Below are positions 31,669 through 41,770 of a stretch of DNA of 64,000 bases, piece by piece (position 1 is the stretch's first letter; every line of letters starts with the position of its first letter). Both the position numbers and the translations under genes were made by a program. The notes under the pieces were generated by a model. It saw only the letters and a list, made by a program, of their open reading frames with translations, searched no databases and had not been told where the DNA came from. The stretch comes from Pseudemcibacter aquimaris. GTDB lineage: Bacteria; Pseudomonadota; Alphaproteobacteria; Sphingomonadales; Emcibacteraceae. The stretch spans positions 1,426,001 to 1,490,000 of the forward strand of contig NZ_CP079800.1 in NCBI RefSeq assembly GCF_028869115.1, written 5' to 3'.

Positions 31669-32148
31669 TTGAAAAATATATTTATATCCGCCGTTTCAAT
31701 GATTGGCGCGATGACAATGGCTGCGAACGCACAACAATCATGTACGGGGCCGGATCTGCATGCGTTATTGGAAACTGATCTTTCATCACTGAATAAAGTG
31801 AAACAGGAAGCCGCATTCGCCCGTGCAATGGGCGGCGCAGATGTTCACGCATATTATCAAGGTGATGACATCAAGGCTGTTACCGCACGTTTTGAAAGCG
31901 ATGCTGCGGTGGCGGATATGAATTTTTATATAAAAAACAAAACAGATTATCTAATGGAATATCATATTGTCCAAAACAGTAATTTTTATGCTGAAGCAGA
32001 CAGTGTGGTACTAACGGATGAAAAATCATACTACCATGTTTGTGATGGAAAACTGCTTGCGCCTGCTATTGGCGGCATCATTAAAGACGATGTTTATGAG
32101 AATATGAAACTTGTGTTGGATGTTATCCTTACCGAAGCCAGTAAATAA
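31669..32148 (+). CDS. Exported protein of unknown function, 159 aa
   Basis: The start is a TTG at 31669 after AAGGAATTTG. A signal peptide (ending MAANAQ) leads to a mature protein of about 138 residues with two cysteines (QQSCTGPD and YHVCDGK) that may form a disulphide in the periplasm. Middle segments look like alternating helix and strand (NFYIKNKTDYLMEYHIV). No family recognised. It lies between the SPOR lipoprotein and a serine hydrolase, all on one strand with gaps of 34 and 18 bases, so the three may be co-transcribed. Confidence 0.65.
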   Translation: MKNIFISAVSMIGAMTMAANAQQSCTGPDLHALLETDLSSLNKVKQEAAFARAMGGADVHAYYQGDDIKAVTARFESDAAVADMNFYIKNKTDYLMEYHIVQNSNFYAEADSVVLTDEKSYYHVCDGKLLAPAIGGIIKDDVYENMKLVLDVILTEASK

Positions 32149-32166
32149 TGAAATAGAAGTGGGGCT

Positions 32167-33273
32167 ATGAATAAACGTTATCGATTATATGGCTTGGTAT
32201 TAGGCATTGTAACGTTAAGCGTTTATCTTTTTTCAAACACTTCAAAAGATATTGATCCCGACGAAATATCGAAAGCATTAGAGTATAGAATAAATCAACA
32301 AAAAGCCGTAGGCTATTATGTTGGTGTTATTGATGGGGCTCAAGAATATGAACTTTTCCTAGGCAGAACATCAAACGAAAATATTGAGGCTATTACTAAA
32401 AAACATATTTTCGAAATTGGATCAATAACCAAGACAATGACAGGGATATTGCTCGCTAATATGGTGGAAAGTGGTGCGATTTCCTATAATGATAAAGTTT
32501 CTGATTATCTGCCGATTGATTTTAAAGGGCAGGTCGGTGACATTACATTACTTGAGCTTGCAACTCACTCATCAGGGCTTGCAAGAATGCCGGATAATTT
32601 CTTTCCCAACAATCCATTGAACCCATATGTGGATTATTATGATCAAGATTTAAAAGCATATTTAGAAAACTTAAGTGTTCTTAATGATGGTACTGAATAT
32701 TCAAATCTTGGTTTTGGCTTATTGGGGTATATTTTATCTGTTCATGCAGAAATGCCATTCGAAGATTTGTTAATCGATAAGGTCATTAAGCCAATTGGTA
32801 TGACCGATACAACAATCACAGTTTCAAGCGAATTGGAAAATAGATTTGTTAATGGCCATAATGAAGACGGCAAAATAACTGATAGGTGGGATTTCAATGT
32901 ACTTGCAGGTGCAGGTGGGGTTAGATCAACTGGGGTTGATATGCTTAAATATCTAAAAGCGAATATGGGCTTGGTTGATACTGGAAATTCACCAGCATTA
33001 ATAGAAAGCCATAAGCCACGTCGTGATTTTATTGATGAAAACATGAACATGGGACCTGATAAAGAGGTTCAAATCGGACTGGGCTGGTTCGTACAGACGG
33101 ATGATAACAATGATATCACATGGAGCTTCGGTAGAACCGGTGGTTTTAGGTCATTTATCGGCTGGGATAAGAATAATAATCGCGGTATTGTGATACTTAC
33201 AAATTCAATGGACAGTCCGCATCATATTGGAATGTCAATATTGCTCGGTCATACAGATCGTCTTTATCAATAA
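32167..33273 (+). CDS. Beta-lactamase-family serine hydrolase, 368 aa
   Basis: An N-terminal hydrophobic segment (LYGLVLGIVTLSVYLF) is a signal or anchor. The class C beta-lactamase/PBP-like fold shows SITK (in FEIGSITKTMTG) with the catalytic serine and lysine, YSN in EYSNLGFGLLGY, and a third element in FGRTGGFRSF. Members include esterases, D-aminopeptidases and carboxypeptidases, so the substrate is open. The gene abuts the next, oppositely directed serine hydrolase with no spacer between the stop codons. Confidence 0.88.
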   Translation: MNKRYRLYGLVLGIVTLSVYLFSNTSKDIDPDEISKALEYRINQQKAVGYYVGVIDGAQEYELFLGRTSNENIEAITKKHIFEIGSITKTMTGILLANMVESGAISYNDKVSDYLPIDFKGQVGDITLLELATHSSGLARMPDNFFPNNPLNPYVDYYDQDLKAYLENLSVLNDGTEYSNLGFGLLGYILSVHAEMPFEDLLIDKVIKPIGMTDTTITVSSELENRFVNGHNEDGKITDRWDFNVLAGAGGVRSTGVDMLKYLKANMGLVDTGNSPALIESHKPRRDFIDENMNMGPDKEVQIGLGWFVQTDDNNDITWSFGRTGGFRSFIGWDKNNNRGIVILTNSMDSPHHIGMSILLGHTDRLYQ

Positions 33274-34389
33274 TTATTCATCATCATTATGAAAAATATC
33301 GAGCGTCCTTAACGCCAATTCAAAATGGTTGGCATCCGGTCCATTACCGACGTTTTTGGTAAGGGCCACAGAATGCTTATGATCAAGGCATAAAATCATC
33401 ATTGTCAGGGCTCCGGTGCTGCCGCCGGAATGCATGACGGCGCTTGGGTGTTCTGACATAATCCGCATCATTTCATCACGCGTTGCCGGATTGCCGCTAA
33501 AATTATTAATATAACGCTGAAAGCCAACGACCCAGCCAATACCATGGGGGGATATATTTGATCTTTGAAACATCTGATCAAGTGTTTCTTGTGTCAGAAA
33601 ACCCGAATTCACATGGGCCATGGTAAATGTGACAACATCCGCGGGTGTCGCGAGGAAGCCACCACCAGCATATTTGTAACTTACATTTACCTCGGGCGAG
33701 TTTTTAAGTTCTCCATCCAGAAAATCATAGGCACTTTGGCGGTTTTCAATCATGATATTGGCATCATCAAATGTGGTGTCATTAAGCCCCAATGGAATGA
33801 TAACTTCGTCGCGAATGATATCCTTAAAAGATTTGCGGCTGACTGCTTCCATCGCCGCGGAAACAAGGGTCCATCCGTATGTGGTATAGCTGTAACTGCG
33901 ACCTGGGGGAAATTTAAGGTCGCTATCACTGAATATTTCAAGGGCGCTTAAGGAATTATCATATTGTACATTGGATAAGAATTCATTGCCTTCGTAATGG
34001 CGTATGCCGGATGTGTGATTGGCAAGCTGTCTTAAGGTTATCATCGGATGTTTTTCCGGCCATTCCGGTACATAAACACGAATATCGGCATCAAGGCTTA
34101 ATTCACCGCGTTCAACCATTTTCATCATTGCGGCTGTGGTTATTACCTTTGCCACGCTGCCGATCCGCATTTTTGTAGCGGGTGTCATGGGCACACGGTG
34201 TTCGATATCGGCATATCCAAATCCCTTGGCCCATAAAAGTCCGTTTTCATCAGCAACAGCAACATTAATGCCAGGAACGGAAGGAAGTGCAGCCATGTCG
34301 GTAAATAATCTGTCTGCGCGCTCAATTGGTGTTTGCGCACTTGCAAACGATATAAAGCAAAAAATGAAGACAAAAATTCTATTAATCAT
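33274..34389 (-). CDS. Beta-lactamase-family serine hydrolase (LACTB-like), 371 aa, exported
   Basis: A signal peptide (MINRIFVFIFCFISFASAQ) begins at the ATG at 34389, chosen because AAGGA lies ten bases before it. The catalytic SxxK is in RIGSVAKVITT, the tyrosine region in RSYSYTTYGWTLV, and the third element is HSGGS. The segment LRQLANHTSGIRHYEG is characteristic of the LACTB-like/class C group. LACTB-like proteins act as peptidases or esterases. It is only distantly related to its tail-to-tail neighbour, so the pair is not a recent duplication. Confidence 0.88.
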   Translation of the reverse strand: MINRIFVFIFCFISFASAQTPIERADRLFTDMAALPSVPGINVAVADENGLLWAKGFGYADIEHRVPMTPATKMRIGSVAKVITTAAMMKMVERGELSLDADIRVYVPEWPEKHPMITLRQLANHTSGIRHYEGNEFLSNVQYDNSLSALEIFSDSDLKFPPGRSYSYTTYGWTLVSAAMEAVSRKSFKDIIRDEVIIPLGLNDTTFDDANIMIENRQSAYDFLDGELKNSPEVNVSYKYAGGGFLATPADVVTFTMAHVNSGFLTQETLDQMFQRSNISPHGIGWVVGFQRYINNFSGNPATRDEMMRIMSEHPSAVMHSGGSTGALTMMILCLDHKHSVALTKNVGNGPDANHFELALRTLDIFHNDDE

Positions 34390-34503
34390 ACTTTGATCCT
34401 TGTTATGCACCAGAGACCAATATTGATGGTAATTTTTTAAATATAATATAAGATTAGATAAAATGCTGCATAAAAAGTTTATTGTTAATCGTCAGGGGAA
34501 AAT

Positions 34504-36498
34504 ATGAAAAAGCTTGTTTTTTTATTATTCATTTTGCCAACTGTTTCTTTTGCGGAACAAAAGCCGTTTGATTACATGGATGTATTTGAACTTGAATGGG
34601 CAACCGACCCCCAAATTCGCGGTGATAATGTGATTTATGTCCGAAATTTTATGGATATTATGAAGGACCGCCGCAGAAGCAATATCTGGCAAATCGACAG
34701 TGATGGCAATAATCATCGTCCCATGACAACGGGATTAAATAATATGCGCAGCCCGCGTTTGTCACCGGATGGGTCATTGCTCGCGTATCTTTCTAATGAA
34801 AGTGGCAAGACGCAGATTATGATGCGCTTTATGGATAGTGGTGAAACATTTGAACTGGCGCAACTTCAAAATGGCGCCAGCAATATAAGCTGGTCGCCAG
34901 ATGGTAGTTATATTGCCTTCACTGCATTTGCGCCAAAAGAACCGGAAACATATGCACCGCTTCCAAGCGCACCAAAGGGGGCGGAATGGGCGAAAAAGCC
35001 CGTTGTTTATGATAAAACCTTATTCACACGAAATGGCAGTGGTTATGGCAGTCTCGGTAATGATCATATTTTTGTTGTACCTGCGCTTGGTGGTACGGCA
35101 CGCCAGATAACAAGCGGGGAATTTAATCATAGTTCATCATTAAGCTGGGCCAAGGATGGCTCAAAAATATATTTTTCAGCAAACCGTCATGACGACCATA
35201 TTGACGAACCACAAAATAGTGAAATTTATAGTGTTGATGTGAATAGTGGGGAAATCGTCGCATTAACGGATAGGTTTGGCGCAGATAGAAGCCCAGCGGT
35301 ATCGCCAGATGGTGAAATGATCGCATACCTTGGATTTGATGATGTGCGTAGTGAATATCATAATAGCCATCTTTACGTCATGAATATTGACGGCAGTAAT
35401 AAACGCATGATCACGGATGGCATGGATATCAATGTTGAAAGCATAAAATGGACATCCAGAAATAATGAAATCTATATTGCTTATTCGGAACAGTCACTTG
35501 GGAAGGTCGCCAAATTATCATTTAACGGTAGAATTTCCGATGTAACTGATAAAGTTGGCGGTACGTCAGTAGGTCGCCCATATGGCGGCGGTGATTTTGA
35601 TGTGGATGAACGTGGCAATGTAGCCTTTACAATCGGTTCCGTTCACGATCAATCTAATATTGCTGTTGCTGGCGAGGGGCAAATCACAGATTTAAACGCA
35701 GATTTGTTGCCGCACCGCAAATTGGCATCAGTAGAAGAAATTAATTATAAATCCAGTCATGATAATATCGATATCCAAGGCTGGCTTATGAAACCAGCAG
35801 ATTTTGATGCGAGTAAAAAATATCCTTTAATCCTTGAAATTCACGGTGGCCCCATAAGCCATTATGGCCCGTATTTCGCCGCAGAAATGCAATTAATGGC
35901 AAGTGCAGGTTATATGGTGCTTTATGTCAATCAACGCGGCAGTACCAGTTATGGTGAGGACTTCGCAAACCTTCTGCATCATAATTATCCAAACTATGAT
36001 TATGATGATGTGATGAGCGGTGTTGACCACGTAATTGGCATGGGCAATGTTGATGAAGACCGCCTTTATATCGCAGGTGGTAGTAACGGTGGTATTCTAT
36101 CGTCATGGGCCATCGGTAAAACAGACAGGTTTAAGGCAGCAGCCGTAATCAAGCCGCTTACCAATTGGGTGACGGGGGTGTTAAACTCTGCACTTGCCAG
36201 ATTTAGTTTCAGATATGAATTTGCCGATGCGCTTTGGGATAATCCGGAAGAATATTGGAAACGTTCACCATTATCGCTTGTTGGTAATGTAACAACGCCA
36301 ACAATGCTAATGACCGGTGAAGAAGACGTCACGACACCAATTGGGGAAAGTGAACAATATTATCAAGCCCTAAAAATGAAAGGCGTAGAAACCATATTAG
36401 TCAGAATTCCCGGGGCTGGACACGGTATTGCCAATCGTCCAAGTCAGCTGATTACCAAAACACAGCATACGATTAAATGGTTTGATGACCACAAATAA
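34504..36498 (+). CDS. S9-family prolyl oligopeptidase-like peptidase, 664 aa, exported (copy A)
   Basis: A signal peptide (ending VSFAEQ) is followed by a beta-propeller with TolB-like repeats (SPRLSPDGSLLAYLSNES, ISWSPDGSYIAF) and a C-terminal alpha/beta hydrolase domain. The catalytic triad is readable: Ser527 in GGSNGG, Asp608 in GEEDVTTP and His640 in GAGHGI; the oxyanion segment is HGGPISHYGP. Such enzymes release di- or tripeptides or short peptides in the periplasm. It is clearly paralogous to the gene at 42734-44752 (for example FDYMDVFELEWATDPQ against FDWMDVFEIEYANDPQ). Confidence 0.93.
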   Translation: MKKLVFLLFILPTVSFAEQKPFDYMDVFELEWATDPQIRGDNVIYVRNFMDIMKDRRRSNIWQIDSDGNNHRPMTTGLNNMRSPRLSPDGSLLAYLSNESGKTQIMMRFMDSGETFELAQLQNGASNISWSPDGSYIAFTAFAPKEPETYAPLPSAPKGAEWAKKPVVYDKTLFTRNGSGYGSLGNDHIFVVPALGGTARQITSGEFNHSSSLSWAKDGSKIYFSANRHDDHIDEPQNSEIYSVDVNSGEIVALTDRFGADRSPAVSPDGEMIAYLGFDDVRSEYHNSHLYVMNIDGSNKRMITDGMDINVESIKWTSRNNEIYIAYSEQSLGKVAKLSFNGRISDVTDKVGGTSVGRPYGGGDFDVDERGNVAFTIGSVHDQSNIAVAGEGQITDLNADLLPHRKLASVEEINYKSSHDNIDIQGWLMKPADFDASKKYPLILEIHGGPISHYGPYFAAEMQLMASAGYMVLYVNQRGSTSYGEDFANLLHHNYPNYDYDDVMSGVDHVIGMGNVDEDRLYIAGGSNGGILSSWAIGKTDRFKAAAVIKPLTNWVTGVLNSALARFSFRYEFADALWDNPEEYWKRSPLSLVGNVTTPTMLMTGEEDVTTPIGESEQYYQALKMKGVETILVRIPGAGHGIANRPSQLITKTQHTIKWFDDHK

Positions 36499-36505
36499 CG
36501 AATGT

Positions 36506-37795
36506 TTATTTTTTAAACCGTGATTTGAATGATTTTAGGGTGATGATGAATTCATCAGCCTTATTGAATTCTTCATCAGTCATGTCGGGCTGTTCATATT
36601 TTTTGTACCAACTGGCGTATTCGTCAATTTCGGTAGAGTATTTCTTGAAATATGTGGAATAGGTACGTACGTGAACCTTAACGTCGTTTTCGCTCGTATC
36701 AAATTCTAAAAGCCTTAACCAACCGTCACTAATCATTTCCGGAAGGTCGCCGTCATTTTTAACCGCAGATTGTCCACGGTCCTGATAATCGGAAAGCATT
36801 TGATGGACTTCATTTCCGTAATCATTTTTATCGACGCGGTATGATTGACCACGATTATGGCCAGATAATACCATGATGATCTGATCATTTGTTGCAATGA
36901 AATCATCCCACAATTCTTCTGGATAAATATGATCCGTCGGATCAACCAATGGGAAATCAACAACACTGCGAATGGCGCGTTCACCGCTTGCGGTTAAATA
37001 TTCGTGGGTAGATATGATAGTGGGTAGCCCCTGATTTTCATTAATCATTTTCTGCGCCCACTTAATTACTTCGGGGCCTGCCTGCATTTCTAGTGCAATA
37101 TGCAGGAATTCAAATTCGCCCGCCTTAAATTTCTGTGCGCTATTAGCGCCTTGCCTGATACTGCCAAGATACCAGTCTTTATCATTAAAATAATGGCTTT
37201 CGGGGCTAAAAACACTTTCGAAATTATCAAAACCACCAATATGGATAATACCAAGTATTTCCGGGTCAAATCTGACGATTGCACCGCGCTCGTCCCTTAA
37301 TTCGTCATATCTGTCCCGTTGGCGCGGGTATCTGCTATCGCGCCATTGATAATCATAATCGTGATTGCCGGGTGCAACGGAAAATGGAAGGCCGCTTTTT
37401 GCAAGAATATCATATCCTTCACGGGCGAGGGGCAGTTCATATTGTAAAATACCCTTATCTTCTATAGGGTTTCTTGCAAGAGTTGGGCTTAACCGTTTTA
37501 AACCACGTCTCAAATGTGCGAGGTCAATACCATTATGTACATGTTGCCAGACATCACCGACTGAAGTGGCAAATACAATATCACCACCATTACTTACTGC
37601 GTTATCAGCGATATATTGCATGTGTTCAAGGAACATGGACTTGGTATCAACCGGAAAATCAAAATCAGGTGTTTTTCTAAAATTGACCATATTTTGCGTA
37701 TCGGGAATTACAGCAATTGTGAATTTATCATTCGCGAGTAGAGGAACTGTAGATGTTAAATATACTAATACAAATATTAATGGTTTCAATTTCAT
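36506..37795 (-). CDS. Exported metallophosphoesterase, 429 aa
   Basis: A signal peptide (ending VPLLAN) is followed by a calcineurin-like phosphoesterase: IAVIPDTQN with the first metal aspartate, SVGDVWQ with the second, GNHDYDY, STHEYL and SGHNRG with the later histidines. The layout fits secreted phosphoesterases that act on phosphodiesters or phosphomonoesters, but the substrate is unknown. Convergent with the S9 peptidase gene; the spacer is seven bases. Confidence 0.9.
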   Translation of the reverse strand: MKLKPLIFVLVYLTSTVPLLANDKFTIAVIPDTQNMVNFRKTPDFDFPVDTKSMFLEHMQYIADNAVSNGGDIVFATSVGDVWQHVHNGIDLAHLRRGLKRLSPTLARNPIEDKGILQYELPLAREGYDILAKSGLPFSVAPGNHDYDYQWRDSRYPRQRDRYDELRDERGAIVRFDPEILGIIHIGGFDNFESVFSPESHYFNDKDWYLGSIRQGANSAQKFKAGEFEFLHIALEMQAGPEVIKWAQKMINENQGLPTIISTHEYLTASGERAIRSVVDFPLVDPTDHIYPEELWDDFIATNDQIIMVLSGHNRGQSYRVDKNDYGNEVHQMLSDYQDRGQSAVKNDGDLPEMISDGWLRLLEFDTSENDVKVHVRTYSTYFKKYSTEIDEYASWYKKYEQPDMTDEEFNKADEFIITLKSFKSRFKK

Positions 37796-37822
37796 AATCG
37801 CTGCCTGTAATCGTTATATATT

Positions 37823-38320
37823 TTAAAACTCAAATGTTATGCTTTTACCAATAGCAAGCTCTTGCCATTTGGAATATAAATTTTTCAGAATATGATTTAT
37901 TTCGTCTATGTCGTTTGTTGAAATTGCTGGCATAGCAATGTTAGATGCTTCGCAAGCTGAATTATAGACGGCAATGAAATCGGCCGCTTTTGTTGATGTG
38001 TTCCACATATTTGCTTCAAAACATTCAACCAGCCTTTCTGCTTGTAATAATTCGATAATTTCAGCAGAGGGTGTACTTGCGCGGCTTGAGCTAGCATGCC
38101 CGCCTTCTTTTGCTAATTTTCCAACTTCTTCAGGTGAGTATGAATTGTTAATCATACCCCAGAAAGCATTTTTAAACCCCATTTTCTTTTCGACAATGAT
38201 GTGAACGGCGTCATGTGGGAATGGTCCTTTTTTAGGGAAATTGAAATCCACAGTGCTACCGTCATCGCGTTTTGCGTTGATGCGATCAAAATCTTTTTCT
38301 TTTGTAAATTGGATTATCAT
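37823..38320 (-). CDS. Conserved protein of unknown function, 165 aa
   Basis: The opening half is distinctive: FTKEKDFDRINAKRDDGST, then FPKKGPFPHDAVHIIVEKK and NAFWGMI. I recognise this pattern (DDGS...PHDxVHxxVE...FWG) as a widespread uncharacterised proteobacterial family. The HDxxH arrangement could bind a metal. It is cytoplasmic, with a helical second half. It lies 27 bases upstream of the phosphoesterase gene on the same strand and may be co-transcribed. Confidence 0.65.
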   Translation of the reverse strand: MIIQFTKEKDFDRINAKRDDGSTVDFNFPKKGPFPHDAVHIIVEKKMGFKNAFWGMINNSYSPEEVGKLAKEGGHASSSRASTPSAEIIELLQAERLVECFEANMWNTSTKAADFIAVYNSACEASNIAMPAISTNDIDEINHILKNLYSKWQELAIGKSITFEF

Positions 38321-38499
38321 GATCCCCGTCCAATTGTTTTTTCGATAATGAATTTTTCAAAAATAACAATCAAGGTAATAATTTTTCAAGTTTGAATATC
38401 AATGCTTTTCAGAAATTTTAATCATATATTAAGAATAATTCTTTTATTTTATTAACAAATATATTATATACATCTTTCTGGTTGTAAGAATAAATAATA

Positions 38500-40083
38500 A
38501 TGAAAGCATCGATATTTAATACAATACTCCCCGCGTTTGTGCTTTCCCTGCTGTTTTTGGTGGGGGGGTATTATATTAATGATTCAAATCACGACCGTAT
38601 GTTGATGCAATCTAGAAACGCTGTGTTTCAGGAATTGGTTGCTTTAAAAAGCGAACTTGAATCAGAAATTCTATCTAATACGCATTTGATTAACGGCCTT
38701 GCGGCTGTGGTTAAATCAAACCCGGATATTGACCAAGAAACATATAGCTTTTATGGCAGTGAACTTATTAAGCTGGAGCCAAGCATCAAAAACCTTGCTC
38801 TGGCGCAGGATTACATCGTGCGTCAAACATACCCGTTAGCGGGCAATGAAAATGTCATCGGTGTAGATTACCGTGAAATGCCAACCCAGAAAATCGAGGC
38901 AGAACGCGTTCAAGAATTACAGGAAATTGTCATTTCCGGGCCACATAATTTGGTGCAGGGCTGGAAAGGTGTACTTGGCCGCGTGCCTATTTTTGATAAG
39001 GATAATAACTTCTGGGGTTTTATCACAGCAGTAATCAAGTTAGATGAATTATTAGAAGAAGTAGGGCTTAGGGAATACACAAGCCGCATCAATATGGCCA
39101 TTGAAACAAGTTCAGGTACCAGTGGCGGCACAGAAGTTTTTTATGGTGATGCGTCACTATTTTCCGGTGACAGTGTCATTGTTGATGTTAATCTTTCAAA
39201 TGGTTTATGGCGCATTGCCGCACAGCCCAATGGTGGATGGCCGAGGTTTGCGCCGAACCGCGCCCTTGTTATGATTAGTGCGATACTTGCAGCGATTACG
39301 ACTATGGTTCTGGGGGTATTGATATTTAAATATTTCAAATATACCGAGGAAACAACAAAACGTTTAACCACCGCATATCATCAAGCGGAATATTCAAGCC
39401 GTGCTAAAAATACGTTCCTCGCCAGCGTCAGCCATGAACTTAGAACGCCACTTAATAATATCGTTGGTTTTACGGATGTTATGCAGCAAGGGGTTCATGG
39501 GGATTTAAATAACAATAAATATAAAGAATATGTCAGCCATATCGGCAATAGCGGCAGGCATTTAACAGCCATCATTGATAATATTCTTGATCTGGCAAGG
39601 ATAGAGGCCGGTGAATATACCCTTAAAATGGAACAGGTTGGTATTCTCAAGGAATTAAAAGAGGTTATTGACAAGGCAAGCCCTCGCGTTGAAAAGAAAT
39701 CCATTTGCATTAATCAAAAAGTACCAGAGAGGGAAATATATATTCTGGCTGATCAGGGGCGCTTCAGGCAAATTTTAACCACCATTTTAGTCAATGCCAT
39801 AAAAGAAACACCCACAGGTAGTGAGGTATCCATTGATGTTATTAATGGCGGCAAAAACGCTTACATCAGTATTAAGGATCATGGTCCCGGTTTAGATGAG
39901 CAGGAAATAAGCAAAATCTTAAGACCATTTGGAACACCATCCAACCCGGATGAAGAAGGGGACAGTAGTGGCCTTGGACTTTCGGTATCGGTTGAATTTG
40001 CAAAATTAATGAATGGAAGCATTGAAATCGAAAGCGAAAAGGGTCAGGGGACTAAAATGACCTTCAAAATTCCATTGGCTTAA
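38500..40083 (+). CDS. CHASE-domain sensor histidine kinase, 527 aa, membrane-bound
   Basis: Two membrane helices (residues about 8-26 and about 253-275) enclose a periplasmic CHASE-type sensor domain (ALAQDYIVRQTYPLAGNE, FWGFITAVIKLDELL). The cytoplasmic part has HisKA with His312 in SVSHELRTPLNNIVGF, and an HATPase domain with NAIKETP, KDHGPG and SSGLGLSV. CHASE domains sense small ligands. No response regulator is adjacent. The upstream 179-base gap is AT-rich, without visible control motifs. Confidence 0.9.
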   Translation: MKASIFNTILPAFVLSLLFLVGGYYINDSNHDRMLMQSRNAVFQELVALKSELESEILSNTHLINGLAAVVKSNPDIDQETYSFYGSELIKLEPSIKNLALAQDYIVRQTYPLAGNENVIGVDYREMPTQKIEAERVQELQEIVISGPHNLVQGWKGVLGRVPIFDKDNNFWGFITAVIKLDELLEEVGLREYTSRINMAIETSSGTSGGTEVFYGDASLFSGDSVIVDVNLSNGLWRIAAQPNGGWPRFAPNRALVMISAILAAITTMVLGVLIFKYFKYTEETTKRLTTAYHQAEYSSRAKNTFLASVSHELRTPLNNIVGFTDVMQQGVHGDLNNNKYKEYVSHIGNSGRHLTAIIDNILDLARIEAGEYTLKMEQVGILKELKEVIDKASPRVEKKSICINQKVPEREIYILADQGRFRQILTTILVNAIKETPTGSEVSIDVINGGKNAYISIKDHGPGLDEQEISKILRPFGTPSNPDEEGDSSGLGLSVSVEFAKLMNGSIEIESEKGQGTKMTFKIPLA

Positions 40084-40087
40084 TGCC

Positions 40088-40621
40088 CTATAGTTCTTTT
40101 ATCCAAACAGTAAAATCACATTCGGTTGCAAATTCATCCATGCGGTGTGGCGAAATTTCTTCAAATGGTCTGGACTTTGTTGGGATATAACCAATGCGGC
40201 CATACCATTCTTTTAAAAATTCTTTGGATGGGTTTTCCCAGTGTCGTGGCGTTAATAATTCAAGTTGCATATTGGTATAACCATTTTCACGGGCATGATT
40301 TTCACATGTAGCAACAAGCTCGCGACCAATTCCTTCGCTGCGCCTATCCGGGTCCGCCACTAGCATGCCAAAGGCTAGCGTCTGGTCATCAATATGTTCA
40401 ATTCTGACGGATCCAACGATTTCATCGTCAATGCGGGCAATGAATATTTCACCGTTCTTAACAAACTTTTCAACCTCTGCATCATATGTGCGGCCAGAAT
40501 TATCAGGTTTCCACATATCACCTTCAACCGATGCATATACTTCATTTATTAAATTTACCAGTGAACGGATCGTCTCTGGACTTGTATCATTTGAATTGGA
40601 TTGTGTTATTCTCAATGACAT
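40088..40621 (-). CDS. GNAT-family N-acetyltransferase, 177 aa
   Basis: The acetyl-CoA loop is readable as MLVADPDRRSEGIGRELVATC (about residues 88-108, given here only for the motif RRSEGIG), followed by NMQLELLTPRHW and a C-terminal YGRIGYIPTKSRPF. It is the third gene of an HxlR-SDR-GNAT operon (three bases from the SDR stop). The substrate is not readable. It converges on the CHASE kinase gene with four bases between stops. Confidence 0.88.
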   Translation of the reverse strand: MSLRITQSNSNDTSPETIRSLVNLINEVYASVEGDMWKPDNSGRTYDAEVEKFVKNGEIFIARIDDEIVGSVRIEHIDDQTLAFGMLVADPDRRSEGIGRELVATCENHARENGYTNMQLELLTPRHWENPSKEFLKEWYGRIGYIPTKSRPFEEISPHRMDEFATECDFTVWIKEL

Positions 40622-40624
40622 AAG

Positions 40625-41305
40625 TTACCACGCAATAGGTTTTAATTGATTAAAGAAACCACCATTGGGGCCATCATCCGGTAGTGTCGCCAACCATTTA
40701 ATGGTTTCTACGCCTTCTTCTACGGCAAGTGGTGCGGAAGGGCCACCCATATCTGTTCTAAGCCATCCTGGGTTCACCGAGTTCACCTTTACATTATTTG
40801 GAAGGTCAGATGACATATTCAGTGTTAAGGCATTCAGCGCTGCTTTGCTGACGCTATAGGATAGGGGGCCATCCAAACCATCGGCAAATGATCCCCAATC
40901 CGATGTAACATTGACGATGCGGCCGTATCCTCTTTTAATCATATGGGGAAGAATAACCTGAATTAAATCAAACGGGGCGAGCAAGTTAACCTGCATTGAT
41001 TGATAGAAATCTTCTGGTGATGCCGTTGAAATGGTTCCGTTCGTTAAAATTGCACCATTATTGATCAGCACATCGATACCGCCATGAACGGTTAATATAT
41101 CTTGGGCCTGTTTTCTTAATTCCCCACTATCAGATAAATCAATCTTGACCGCAAATATATCACCTTGCTGCTGGCTCGCGATTTCTTTTCCTGTTTCAAG
41201 GTCGCGACAGCCCAAAAGAACTTTATACCCGTCTTTTGCCATTGCTTTAACGGTTTCAAGCCCAAGCCCACGATTGCCGCCTGTTATCAATACTGTTTTG
41301 GTCAT
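40625..41305 (-). CDS. SDR-family oxidoreductase, 226 aa
   Basis: A classical short-chain dehydrogenase: cofactor loop TGGNRGLGLE at residues about 8-17, the NNG variant of the NNAG motif (INNGAI), the catalytic serine in VNVTSDWG and the pair Tyr-x-x-x-Lys in YSVSKAAL. Arg34 in GCRDLE suggests NADP preference. The length is slightly short (226 aa) but complete. The start overlaps the regulator stop by four bases (ATGA), so this operon is tightly coupled and its reaction is probably the function controlled by the HxlR regulator. Confidence 0.9.
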   Translation of the reverse strand: MTKTVLITGGNRGLGLETVKAMAKDGYKVLLGCRDLETGKEIASQQQGDIFAVKIDLSDSGELRKQAQDILTVHGGIDVLINNGAILTNGTISTASPEDFYQSMQVNLLAPFDLIQVILPHMIKRGYGRIVNVTSDWGSFADGLDGPLSYSVSKAALNALTLNMSSDLPNNVKVNSVNPGWLRTDMGGPSAPLAVEEGVETIKWLATLPDDGPNGGFFNQLKPIAW

Positions 41306-41709
41306 AAGTTTTCCATTATTTCATTACTTAAAACTTCAGGGTCATTTCGTAATTTTTCAATAAAATCCTTGGGGACTTCTGTCACAGGATCATATATCTC
41401 TGCCCAGTTTATCATCGCAAACATTACAGGTAAGAGATCTTTTCCTTTTTGGGTTAAAGAATATATATACCTCGATTTCTTTTCTGGGTCGGTGACTTTT
41501 CTGATGACGCCATTATTTTCCAGTTCAACTAATCGGCTTGCAAGGATATTCGTCGATATACCTTCGCCAGCATCAAGAAAATCCTGATAATATTTTTTGT
41601 TCTTGAACATTAAATCACGAACAATCAGAAAGCTCCATTTATCGCCAAAATTTTTCATGGCGAAGCGAATAGGGCATCCTGCCCATGTTTGTTTATTTTT
41701 ATCTACCAT
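41302..41709 (-). CDS. HxlR-family transcriptional regulator, 135 aa
   Basis: The HxlR winged helix is clear: CPIRFAMKNFGDKWSFLIV at residues 12-30, then FLDAGEGISTNILASRLVEL and a YSLTQKGKDLLP wing end. The N-terminal Cys12 is at the family's conserved redox/electrophile-sensing position. HxlR regulators often sense reactive carbonyls or quinones and control adjacent SDR or detoxification genes. Here the operon encodes an SDR, and a glutathione transferase gene diverges, which suits such a role (inference). Confidence 0.9.
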   Translation of the reverse strand: MVDKNKQTWAGCPIRFAMKNFGDKWSFLIVRDLMFKNKKYYQDFLDAGEGISTNILASRLVELENNGVIRKVTDPEKKSRYIYSLTQKGKDLLPVMFAMINWAEIYDPVTEVPKDFIEKLRNDPEVLSNEIMENL

Positions 41710-41770
41710 GCCTTCAGTATAGAGGAAAGAATTCCACTTGTAAAAAGAAAGTAAAAATTATATCGTGTGA

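Noticed and set aside
37365-37826. 153-codon plus-strand frame
   Set aside because: Antisense to the metallophosphoesterase gene, whose metal motifs are all present on the minus strand.
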